Shown here: one piece after another, positions 33,920 to 43,130 of the stretch
How the letters are laid out: every line of letters starts with the position of its first letter
How positions within the stretch are numbered: position 1 is the first letter of the stretch
Assembly (NCBI RefSeq): GCF_037126465.1
Contig: NW_026999401.1
Location: forward strand, 208,501-272,500
Length of the DNA: 64,000 nt
Reading direction: 5' to 3'
Origin: Ornithodoros turicata
Lineage: Eukaryota > Arthropoda > Arachnida > Ixodida > Argasidae
Position numbers and translations under genes: made by a program
The notes under the pieces: model-generated
What the model saw: the letters and a program-made list of their open reading frames with translations, nothing else
What the model was told of the DNA's origin: nothing
The model's database searches: none

Positions 33920-34655
33920 CCGTATTTGTTCGATTCTAAGGCGGTCACGATTCTAAGGCGGGGGTGTACTTTAGCCATTAAAATTAGGGAAAAATTTAGA
34001 CTCACCCGTAAGGAAGACTAGAACAACATTTATTGCATACAGAACACTCACAAGTCATCGGCGTCCGAGTAGTCCGTGTTTTCTTTGTTCACATGAGTTT
34101 TTCTGTCATCTACCCCTTCTCTTGACCGTGCTCTTGACATCGCACAATGACACCCTTCGGAAACGGTTCGTTCGCTGGAATTGTCTTGCGTTTAAACGCG
34201 ATGTATGGGAGCAACTTTCGGACGTCGGCGGTACACGCGAGCACATTGTTCTCCGGAACGTTATGCTTTCTTCCCGCTGCACAGTTGCCTAAGGCTTCAT
34301 CGTCAAGGATAGCCTTCCTCTTGAAAGCCGCATCGTAGTGCACACAACGGGTTGCCATCGGTAATCGTTTTGCGAATCACGGTGGAAATCAGTCGCAACT
34401 GGAACCACCGAACTGCCGATGGCCGCAATATCGCGACAACGAAACGAAACTTTACAGGAAGACGCCAGACGCTGCGCGCCGCGCCGGCGCGCCCTCGTCA
34501 CGTGGGCGAAAGGGGAGATGACAGGCGAGGCGAGGGTGCCTGCGGTTGCATGATGGCGCGTAACGGAAGGCTCCGGTCACGAATGTAAGGCGGGGGGCGG
34601 CTTTTGGACTCCAATTTTGCGAAAAAAAACTCGCCTTAGAATCGAATAAATACGG
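33920..34655. mobile_element. Pogo-like element (CCGTATTTGTTCG) with transposase relic
   Basis: Ends CCGTATTTGTTCGATTCTAA and its inverted partner, TA on both sides. Unit 2 shows the intact target AAAAAGTAGTA at about 37,999. The minus frame 34,110-34,358 begins MATRCVHYDAAFKRKAIL...GNCAAGRKHNVPENNV, like the helix-turn-helix N-terminus of pogo-group transposases. The catalytic DDE domain is absent, so it is non-autonomous. Confidence 0.9.
34110..34358 (-). pseudogene. Pogo-type transposase N-terminal relic
   Basis: 82 residues: YDAAFKRKAI...AAGRKHNVPENNV matches the Psq/Brk-type HTH start of pogo-group transposases, then becomes unrelated. It lies inside the 33,920-34,655 MITE and lacks the DDE catalytic region. 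Confidence 0.65.
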
Positions 34656-35468
34656 TAGTATTAGTGCGATTTAGCCCCACCTGCTTGATTTTTGCAAAGA
34701 AGTGCGCGCAAAAGGAAGTGTGAGGGGAAGTGTCCCCACGACTTTGAGGGACACCGCAATCAAATAAATTGAATTTGTTAAAGGACAAGTCGTCTCGTTC
34801 TGCAATGTCGCTCACGTAGGCGACCAGAGATGTTAAGTTTCGCGGAGTGGGTCAACTCACTCATACTTGAACGCAACCCAAAGGACACGGACGAAGATGA
34901 GGACACAACTGAACAGCTTTACTGAGCATCCACAAACTATTGCTCTTCTATCCTTCTGTGAATCGATCAACCAATTCTGAAATTGCATTTCCTCCTCACC
35001 ACCTTCTTTGTCCCCTTTCCCTGATGTACATTAGTATAAATATCTACACCAAGTGTTCAATGTATCACACCTGATGGTGGACGAACTCTGTTAGACAGCT
35101 TGTTTTTCAGTAAAATAAACGTTTCAATCTCTTTAAATAGTCTTTAAACACCCGGTATATCGGGATAAGTGGAATTTGCGCTACCGGCTCTGCGAGAATA
35201 AAAGATGCAACATCGAGGGTTTTCGAGGACTGTGGGAAATTCCAGGGTTTTTTTTATAAACATTTAAAACTGCATTTTCAAATTCTAGGACGTTCGAGTG
35301 TTTCGAGGACCAGTGGGAACCGTGACAGCGGACAATATTTTTTCCCTCCCGAATTTGTTTCGGGCATTTAACCCAAAAGAGTCATACTTTATCTATAAAG
35401 CATTCCCCACATGACTGTATAATTTACCAGGACCTTACCATATGCGTCACCTCCTGATGGATACTCAC

Positions 35469-35665
35469 CGCAGTGCTGTTGATGTGCCTGGCCCTCTTCT
35501 GCTAGGCATGCTACATCAAGCGGTTCCAATTTCACTCTCACGACCCGACCACGGAACTCCGGGGGGAGCGGCATTTCTCCGAGTCGCGATTCCAAGGGGC
35601 CTGCACGTGATGACTTGTAGACGCAAGTATCTCTTGCTTCTTCCTTATTGGTGTCCTTCTTCCGT
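35469..35665 (-). CDS. Gene D exon 2: VKLEP exon (unit 1)
   Basis: 197-nt exon on the minus strand. Acceptor TCTCTTTCCTGTAATTTAG and donor GTGAGTAT are both strong. It is entered with one base and left with one base of a codon, and is open throughout. It begins RKKDTNKEEARDTC, continues PLESRLGEMPLPPEFRGR and ends VRVKLEPLDVACLAEEG...QQHC. VKLE fits a SUMO consensus. With exon 1 it forms a basic SDKR-RKKD junction. The duplicate at 40,108-40,304 has the same length and sites, and only substitutions (e.g. LGEM to LQGM, AEEG to AGEG), which supports coding. I do not recognise a named domain. Confidence 0.75.
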
Positions 35666-35782
35666 CTAAATTACAGGAAAGAGAAAAGTTAGTCCGGGAT
35701 TGAAACAAATACAGCGACGGTTTTCGTACGCTCACAGAACATGAAAACCTTTAATGGGGCGTTGACAGATACGATGACTCAC

Positions 35783-35835
35783 CGTTTGTCAGAGGGTCGA
35801 CCACGTCCGAATGGGTTTCCCAGTTGAGACGGCAT
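35783..35835 (-). CDS. Gene D exon 1: start codon and AT-hook-like motif (unit 1)
   Basis: 53-nt first coding exon, minus strand: MPSQLGNPFGRGRPSDKR, the last codon shared with exon 2. The donor GTGAGTCA is strong and the phase-2 exit fits exon 2. GRGRP resembles an AT-hook core that contacts A+T-rich minor groove. The upstream frame stays open to a TGA about 80 bp before, so the ATG is the simplest start but not proven. The duplicate (40,422-40,480) is six bases longer, an in-frame difference of two residues. Confidence 0.65.
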
Positions 35836-36149
35836 CAGTGAGAAGTTATTGGCGAAATTTTGCGTAGACTTTTCTCCTTCCAAAGAAATACGATACGTGG
35901 ATTTGAATACTTTCCAGATTCAACATGTAACATTTGGAACATGTTAAAGAGTGACGGTAAAGGAGGAGATCAACTATCCTGGCACATGTGGATAGTTCTG
36001 CGTTTTCGTTATGGTTACCATCTCCAATTTCGGTAATATACCGTTTCTGTTTCCGTTACCATTACCGATACCCTTCCCTGCCATTAAATGCAAAAATTTT
36101 ATCCTTTCAACGGCACGCCTCTGCCGCAATGGGATCAGACCCAATGAAC

Positions 36150-36545
36150 TCAGTTCGGAAGATGGAGAAAACTGACTGTCGTTAACGTTTCATAAGAAAT
36201 CGCCTTACTTTGAATTGATTCTAGAACATTAATGTCACTATTGAAATGAGGGTCCCAAACGACACAAGTGTACTCTAAAATTGGACGTGCTAAGGTTTTA
36301 TATGCAAGGAGCTTGGTATCTCTGGAGGCCAATTTTAACGTTCCTTTCAGGTAGCCAAGCTTCTGCACAGCATTGGACGAAACAATTTTGAAACGGGGTT
36401 TTCCTTTCCAGCTTAGGTTAGAAGAAAAAATACAGACCCAGATATTTATACGTATCAGCCTTAAGTATTGCGTCACCGTCAAGTACCTAAGAAAATGAAA
36501 GAGGGCTCTTCCTTTTGGTAAAAGACAGCACGGCGCATTTAGAAA
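36150..36545 (-). pseudogene. CR1-like reverse transcriptase fragment
   Basis: Minus frame with LGYLKGTLKLASRDTKLLA, YKTLARPILEYTCVVWDPH and LESIQSKA, the thumb region of CR1/jockey-type reverse transcriptases. A frameshifted KCAVLSFTKRKSP lies just upstream (to the right). Truncated at both ends, it sits exactly between duplication units 1 and 2. Confidence 0.85.
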
Positions 36546-37123
36546 AGTTAAAGACTAGTTGCCACTTTTTACACCAGTTATGAAGCATTTTATCACAATT
36601 TGTTCGAGTAAATCAAATCACCCTAAATCCAGATTTATTTTAAGCACACCAAATGAAATCGCTTTTTAAATACAGGTTTTTCAAACCCATCACAAAATCC
36701 GGAAAAGGAACTAACGCAGCTGAACACCTCAGGAATGGCTTCAGAATCGACAGCAGTTTTCGAAGCTCAGATTTTTACACACAATACTTAATTACTAACA
36801 GGAATTCTTAGCAATTGCATAACTAGGAAAGAGAGGCAAAACACATGGAAGACATGTATTACAGTGGAGCCGCATGAGCACAAAAAATGCAACTTGGTCA
36901 TTATCTACTTCCTTATATTGAGATGCAACGGTGACGTGAAATTTGATAAAGAACCTCCACGTCTATTTTCCATAACTTTCAGAATCTTCCATTGAACAGA
37001 ACGTGAGCATGAAAGCTGATACATGGCAGAAAGAAAACTGAAGTGCATTTCTGTTGTATCCCTCTTTTTGTCACGCTATTCAGAGTGGTGTTGACTAAAT
37101 GTCCTCGACCATTTTGTATTTAC

Positions 37124-37276
37124 CTTCTGATGTTGACTGACAGTTGTGCCCCATTAGGTCCTGCCCAGTCAAGATTACAACTTCATAAGGCTCCGTTTTG
37201 ACTTTGATGATTGCATGTTCCTTTGAAGATTCCTCTCGAGGTTCTTGTTTAATGTCACACGTCCCAGCTGTCATGC
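37124..37276 (-). CDS. Gene D' exon 3: IKQEP/VKTEP exon (unit 2)
   Basis: Same 153 nt, phase and splice sites as 33,081-33,233. Changes are missense only (IMKV to IIKV, YNVAIL to YEVVIL, LKGH to LMGH), with no stop or indel. It can join in frame either to unit 1 exon 3 or directly to the finger exon at 30,369. It cannot join unit 1 exon 2, whose entry phase differs. Confidence 0.65.
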
Positions 37277-37278
37277 CT

Positions 37279-37445
37279 GAAGTAAAACGTTATTGAAGTA
37301 AGACTTTATTGAAGTAAAACGTTATTGAAGTAAAACATTATTGAGGTAAGACACTATTGAGGTAAGACGTTATCAAGGTAAGACGTTATTAAGGTAAGAC
37401 GTTATTTAGGTAAGACGTTATTGAGGTAGAACATTATTGAGGTAA
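37279..37445. repeat. 16-bp minisatellite (unit 2)
   Basis: GTAAGACGTTATTGAG-like units next to exon 3 of unit 2. Independent unit turnover relative to 33,236-33,390. Confidence 0.85.
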
Positions 37446-38494
37446 GCTACATTGCAAAGCTTTCACTAAAGTGATGAGCACCTCCGTAGAGTGTGAGGGA
37501 TTTCAGGAGACAAAACGGGCGTAAATCAATCCAAATCGAGTCTGGATTTAAATTTATTTCATATACTGCAGCTTCTGTGAGGCTATAGCAGGAGCAGGCA
37601 TGCTTGGTTACAAAAGTCATTCACAGGCAATTCCCTTATAGCATCAGGTAACCTATTCCATTCATCAACTGTATGAGGAAAAAAACTATATTTCAAAATA
37701 TCTATACGTGAACGCATAGGAACAATGTTCAATGGGCAATGGCAACAAATGTTCAATTGGCAATTACCTCTTGCAAACTTTTGACTCCATCGAGGAAGGC
37801 TTTGGACAATTTTTAATTGCGAGAAATTTATTTTGTTTTTTCAACTAAACCTGACTTCTTTTTTTTACAGAAATATGAAGTCCTCCACGGATAAACACAG
37901 AGCCCCCCCCCCCCCCCAAAAAAAAAAACTATGCGCAGTATCTCGACAGAAATGGTCTAAAAGAATTAGTAAAAGTATTAGTGCTACTACTAATTACTAA
38001 AAAGTAGTACTAGTGCGATTTAGCCCCACCTGCTCGATTTTCGCAAAGAAGTGCGTGCGAAAGGAAGTGTGTGAGGAAGTGTCCCCCACGACTTTGAGGG
38101 ACACCGCAATCAAATAAATTGAATTTGTTCAAGGACAAGTCGTCTCGTTCTGCAATGTCGCTCACGTAGGCGACCAGAGATGGTAAGTTTCGCGGAGTGG
38201 GTCGACTCACTCATACTTGAACGCAACCCAAAGGACACGGACGAAGATGAGGACACAACTGAACAGCTTTACTGAGCATCCACAAACTATTGCGCTTCTA
38301 TCCTTCTGTGAATCGATCAACCGATTCTCAAATTGCATTTCCTCCTCACCACCTTCTTTGTCCCCTTTCCCTGATGTACATTAGTATAAATATATCTCCA
38401 CCAAGTGTTCAATGTATCACACCTGATGATGGACGGACTCTGTTAGACAGCTTGTTTTTCAGTAAAATAAACGTTACAATCTCTTTAAATACTT

Positions 38495-39055
38495 ATCTTA
38501 TTCACTGGCGAGCACCATTTTTTGCCTCATTGTTTGAATGGTACGTCTGTAGAATATTACTGTGTCATGTTCACCAAGAGCATTCTATACGCAGGGTCTT
38601 AGTTTTCCCGAGTTATTCCACCCGATTAGCCCCAATTATCCCCTTGTGCGAATCAGTTTATGGCTGGTTCCCTTTAAACTAGATTTCTCTCTACCCAAAT
38701 TCCAATCACGTGTCAGGTCGGTGAAAAACAATCCGCGCTGTGAAGCGGATTGGCGGCGTTGTCCGAATGGCACGATGATAATTGTTGTCAGTTGAAAATT
38801 CGCCATGCCACACATATTCTGAACACTACGATCGGTCCCGTTCCAAATGCACGCAGTCAAGATCGGGATGGGTGTTCTTCTCCTGCTGTCTCATTGGATG
38901 CTGTCAAAGTGTGCCTTCTGGAAATCCCATTCGTTGCTGCCAAAGACGGCTCTGTTTTTCGGTGCGTTTTTATTCTAATTGGTAGCGTTGTGGGAATTAA
39001 TTTGGTTCCAATTGTCAGGTTAGATTCCTATCGCAAGGAGTGCTAACCCCGTATA
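38495..39055. other. Unit 2-specific sequence left of the palindrome
   Basis: Absent from unit 1. Short frames on both strands (e.g. 38,636-38,860 minus) have no recognised domain. I cannot tell whether this was inserted in unit 2 or deleted from unit 1. Confidence 0.4.
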
Positions 39056-39799
39056 TATCGGGTGTCTCAGTTAAATCCCCGGGCTAAATAATTCGCGAAC
39101 CGGTGCACCAATCGAATAACTTTCTTTTTTACAAGTATCTGTCCAATACCGCCTACAAGATGCGCACCGTGTGAATGAGTGGGAGGCGCTCATTATTTAA
39201 ATAAAAATTCGAATGAGTTTCGTGAAAAAAAGCTAACTTCTAAAACAAGGCGCCGTCGGCATTAAAATGGGTACTACCCCTTCTGGGACCTTCAGTGGAC
39301 ACCTTTTAGAGAAAAATCTGCCACCGAAGCGGGTCATTTGTTGCAGTAATTAATTGGTTTCAGTTTACGTATTTTTGTCCCGGCTGGTCGCGGCGAAGCG
39401 CAAAAGGATGTAATTCATTGGTGGACATGGGAGTGAAAGAGCGTCCTTTTGCGCTTCACCGCGACCAGCCGCGACAAAAATATGTAAACCGAAACCAATT
39501 AATTACTGCAACAAATGACCCGCTTCGGTGGCAGATTTTTCTCTAAAAGGTGTCCACTGAAGGTCCCAAAAGGGGTAGTACCCATTTTAATGCCGACGGC
39601 GCCCTGCTTTAGAAGTTAGCTTTTTTCACGAAACTCATTGGAACTTTTATTCAAATAATGAGCGCCTCCCGCTCATTCACGCGGTGCGCATCTTGTAGGC
39701 GGTATTGGACAGATACTTGTAAAAAAGAAAGTCATTCGATTGGTGCACCGGTTCGCGAATTATTTAGCCCGGGGATTTACCTGAGACACCCGGTATATC
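39056..39799. mobile_element. Large fold-back element, about 350-bp arms
   Basis: Left arm about 39,058-39,410 and right arm about 39,430-39,795 are near-perfect reverse complements with a spacer of about 25-35 bp. Termini read TATCGGGTGTCTCAG...CTGAGACACCCGGTATA. The unit 1 counterpart keeps only CACCCGGTATATCGG (about 35,150), the outer end of the right arm, which suggests the element was once there and was mostly deleted. Confidence 0.9.
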
Positions 39800-40107
39800 G
39801 GAATAAGTGGAATTTCCGCTACCGGCCCTGCGAGAATAAAAGATGCAACATCGAGGGTTTTCGGGGACTGTGGGAAATTCCAGTTTTTTTTTTATAAACA
39901 TTTAAAACTGCATTTTCAAATTCTAGGACATTTGAGTGTTTCGCGGACCAGTGGGAACCGTGACAGCGGAAAATATTTTTTCCCTCCCGAATTCGTTTCA
40001 GGCATTTAACCCAAAAGAGTCATACTTTATCTATAAAACATTCCCCACATGACTGAATGAATTTACCAGGACCTTACCATATGCGTCACCTCCAGATGGA
40101 TACTCAC

Positions 40108-40304
40108 CGCAGTGCTGTTGATGTGCCTGGCCCTCTCCTGCTAGGCATGCTACATCAAGCGGTTCCAATTTCACTCTTAAGACCCGACCACGGAACTCCG
40201 GGGGGAGCGGCATTCCTTGGAGTCGCGATTCCAAGGGGCCTGCACGTGATGACTTGTAGACGCAAGTATCTCTTGCTTCTTCCTTATTGGTGTCCTTCTT
40301 CCAT
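40108..40304 (-). CDS. Gene D' exon 2: VKLEP exon (unit 2)
   Basis: 197 nt, matching 35,469-35,665 in splice sites, phase and frame. The VKLEPLDVACL core is kept. Differences from unit 1 are substitutions only. Confidence 0.7.
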
Positions 40305-40421
40305 CTAAATTACAGGAAAGAAAAAATTTAGTCCGGGATTGAAACAAATACAGCGACGGTTTTCGTACGCTCACAGAACATGAAAACCTTTAATGGGGCG
40401 TTGATAGAAACGCTGACTCAC

Positions 40422-40480
40422 CGTTTGTCAGAGGGTCGACCACGTCCGAATGGGTTTCCCAGTTGAGTCGGAAGAGGCAT
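40422..40480 (-). CDS. Gene D' exon 1: alternative first exon (unit 2)
   Basis: 59-nt exon, minus strand: MPLPTQLGNPFGRGRPSDKR. The donor is GTGAGTCA. Two residues more than unit 1 exon 1, frame kept. It would be the upstream-most 5' exon of the locus. Predicted protein with its own exons 2-3 and the shared finger exon is about 475 aa. Confidence 0.6.
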
Positions 40481-40919
40481 CGGCGAGAAGTTAGTGGCGA
40501 AATTTTGCGTAGACTTTTCTCCTTCCAAAGAAATACGATACGTGGATCTGAATACTTTCCAGATTCAACATGTAACATTTGGAACATGTTAAAGGGTGAT
40601 GGTAAAGGAGGGGACCATCTATCCTGGCACATGTGGATAGTTCTTTGAGTTATTTTCAGGAAATTGATGTTCCTCCGCTCTGGTCAGCTATTATAAAATT
40701 ACTCTTTGCACCGGTAAAAAAAACAAAACAAAACAGCTACTATTGGACACAGGAGTGGTGAGGGAAGACATGTTCACTCTTGAATGTAATTTTGAAAATG
40801 AGCAAAAAGATGGATCTCTCCTCATGTGGGGCATGTTGCAACATTCGCTGTGGCTAGAGGTCAGTGACATGAGGAACTAGGCTCAGTTACCTAAACTAAC
40901 GGAACCTAACCTAAAGATT

Positions 40920-41160
40920 TACTAACCCGCAAAGTAATGATGAAAGATGGAAGTCACTTAAAAAGATTAGCCAGCTGTAGAACTCAAACCCACATCTCAT
41001 GGATTTGCCATGGGTTCGAGTCCTACAGCAGACTAACCTTTTCAGTGACTTATTCATCTTTCATCGTGAATTTCTTAGGCCCTTTGAGGCTTTGTATGTA
41101 TTAGTCCTGGCTGTACTTTCTATGTGTTCCAGCCTCGGAACATCAATTACTGTCTCATGT
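40920..41160. repeat. Two SINE-like units head to head
   Basis: GGGTTCGAGTCCTACAGCAG (plus, about 41,011) and its inverted relative (about 40,965-41,000) flank ATGGATTTGCCAT. Both arms continue into CTAACCTTTTCAGTGACTT and TCATCTTTCATC. The plus copy extends to TTCCAGCCTCGGAAC. Same family as 18,650-18,830, with a pol III B-box-like core. Confidence 0.65.
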
Positions 41161-41534
41161 TGCGAACTAAGCTAACTCGCACTAACCTGACACTAACGGA
41201 ACCTAAACTAACTTAATCTAGAAGAACCACGACACTGCATGAAAGACGCCGACTTGCGGAATGGTGACGCCAACAAAAGAATGCCCAGCGGATGTCACTT
41301 GTGCTTACGAAGTAATGAGTTAGTTTCCTGTAATCATTACCATTACTAGAACCGCGCTGAACCTTCAAACTTTGTGTCGAGCATACTTACGAGATAAATT
41401 ACCGCCACTGATGAAAGGAGGAGGAGGAAAGAATGATGCCGATATCTCCGATATCCCCGATATCCTTGCGTGGCGCTAACTGTAAAGAAGAATTACGATA
41501 TGTTAAAGAATAATAACATTGCTCTGCATGGCAC

Positions 41535-41765
41535 GTATTTCAGGAGGATTTAGTTCCTCCCATAGCTGAAGTTCTGTTAATTTTCATGTGCTCAACAGAA
41601 AAAAAAGCGTGATACATGACAATGGTTGACGTCGTCTGCTATATTTATATGAGGTGGATAATTTGGTTCCCCATATAACTGAAGCTCTGTTAATTTTCAT
41701 GTGCTCCACAGAATAAGCATGATAGATGACAGTGGTTGGCATCGTCTGCTGTATTTATATAAGGC
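41535..41765 (+). promoter_or_regulatory. Tandem 110-bp duplication ending in a TATA-like motif
   Basis: Two copies of a segment with CTGTTAATTTTCATGTGCTC and CGTCTGCT end in TATTTATATGAGG (about 41,645) and TATTTATATAAGG (41,752-41,764). TATATAAG (41,756-41,763) would suit a pol II TATA box for gene B, about 0.7 kb upstream of its predicted start codon. Promoter function is inference. Confidence 0.35.
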
Positions 41766-42439
41766 ATGTAAGGTGCTGTCATCCCTTTGTACACCAAAAG
41801 AGCCACAACCGAATCCCGCGGCCAAGCCAAGTGGTGTTTTTGCGGCAAGAACAGCCGAGCCAATCAGAGCCAGCGCACATCGGATATGTTTATGTTGTCC
41901 TCTTTATTTATTATTTTCCCAGCTTCCTAGACATGTGGGGTCTGGATCTTCGCTTGTGGTATCCGCCTTTTTTCGGATTCCCGTCCTGTTCCGAAAGGGA
42001 TCAAGCGAATCTGAACCTGAATCTCAAGAAGAAGAAAATAACTGGAAGCGCTTGAGTGTACTACCAGAACTATGCGTCGAATACGAGTGTTGTGTTGTAT
42101 TTTATTTATTTTACTCTGCACCTACGACTTCGCTTGGCAGTCCGCCCTGCATGAAAAGGGTTTATGTGCTCTCTACTCTGCTCTACCAGCTCTACGGCTC
42201 AACTCCCAGCGCCCAGCAGCCATCGCCCTTACAAGATTGTAGCGTTGCACATTTGAATCGATGTTTCGAAGGGTAATTGTGTTTCGAATCACATTTTGGA
42301 ACACATTTGTTGGTCTAAAATAAGCGATTATGTTGTGACGAGCAGTTGTTTGCGAGTTGTCGCTGTCGCCAGTCGAATGGATCGAGAACCGGAAGGATTG
42401 CGAGCGACAGAACCTGTAGCGTATCACTTTTCGCTTGTC

Positions 42440-43033
42440 ATGGGATCCGGCCTTTCTGAAAGCCGTGCGGAGGAGCGGCGGCGAAAGAAAGCTGAGGCTG
42501 CGAGACGGCGCCGCCAAGCGGAATCGGAGGAAGCCCGAAAGGCCCGTCTGGCAGCGGATGCTGCTGCAAAGCGACGAAAGCGAAGTGCAGAGAGTGATGA
42601 AGTGCGTCAGCAGCGGAAAGCCAAGGGGGCAGAGGCCAGGCGTAAGAGATTCGAAAGGAATCCCGCCCTACGCGATGCCGCGGCACGAGCGCAACGGCAG
42701 AGACGTGCTGCGAGTGCAAGCTTACGGGAAGCAGAGGCCGAGGCGAAGCGACGCAAGCGGCGACGAGCAGCCGGGCGGCAACGCATAGGAGCCACCGCTA
42801 ATACCGTCAAGGGAGACTTCCGCGACGTCTGCTCTGTGTGCGACAGACTTTGGCACAAGAAGGACCTCGCTCCACTACCAGAGGGTAAACGGAACGTGTT
42901 GGAAAGTGCGTTCCCTGACCAAGACCTCTCGAGTTTCAAGGTGTGCCGTACGTGTATGCAGTCCGTAGAGACTGACAAAGTGCTGAATCGCTCGACCTCG
43001 AACGAAGACACGCACCTGCCTGCCCTTGACACG
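42440..43033 (+). CDS. Gene B exon 1: STPR-like basic repeats and CxxC pairs
   Basis: Predicted first exon, 198 residues, ending at the strong donor ACG/GTGAGT in phase 0. Residues 9-115 are Arg/Lys/Ala-rich with 23-residue repeats (AESEEARKARLAADAAAK..., AESDEVRQQRKAKGAEAR..., then a 22-residue one), resembling the STPR repeats of FMBP-1 and ZNF821, which bind DNA and accompany C2H2 fingers in ZNF821. Residues 131-134 (CSVC, in DVCSVCDRLWHKKDL) and 169-172 (CRTC) form two CxxC pairs 34 residues apart, a likely zinc site. A similar CDRLW...CxxC stretch is found near the N-terminus of some Helitron proteins, so transposon origin is possible. The ATG chosen has G at -3 and +4 and matches the MG start of gene A; an upstream in-frame ATG at 42,377 would add 21 residues. 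Confidence 0.7.
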
Positions 43034-43100
43034 GTGAGTGAGAGACTGGCTGTGTCACAGAATGGCACCAATGCCATTGTGTGGCTAGCATGGAGGAAAG

Positions 43101-43130
43101 GTGGATGGATGGATGGATGGATGGATTGTA
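43101..43130. repeat. (GGAT)n microsatellite
   Basis: GGTGGATGGATGGATGGATG tract in the first intron of gene B, followed by TTGTAGTGGCATCCC. Confidence 0.8.

Larger units (their letters stand above)
32495..35997. repeat. Tandem duplication unit 1 (gene D exons 1-3 and flanks)
   Basis: This block matches 36,545-40,645 nearly continuously, beginning TGACTAGTTGCCACTTTTTA and ending GGCACATGTGGATAGTTCT. Unit 1 has a pogo-like insertion (33,920-34,655) absent from unit 2, and lacks the 38,495-39,785 block present there. By eye the identity is well above 90%. Confidence 0.9.
36545..40645. repeat. Tandem duplication unit 2 (second set of gene D exons 1-3)
   Basis: Direct repeat of 32,495-35,997 in the same orientation. 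It carries an extra block at 38,495-39,785 that includes the large palindrome. No finger exon follows before unit 1 begins. Confidence 0.9.

Noticed and set aside
41005..41030. tRNA gene suggested by GGTTCGAGTCC
   Set aside because: Only the B-box region is present; no acceptor stem or anticodon arm can be paired. It belongs to a SINE-like repeat present in several copies.
41701..42276. 191-residue ORF upstream of gene B
   Set aside because: No domain, no duplicate and no splice support; it overlaps the likely promoter and 5' UTR.
42440..43033. Complete Helitron
   Set aside because: No Rep or helicase motifs and no CTRR/hairpin terminus were found in the window; only an N-terminal-like motif is seen.
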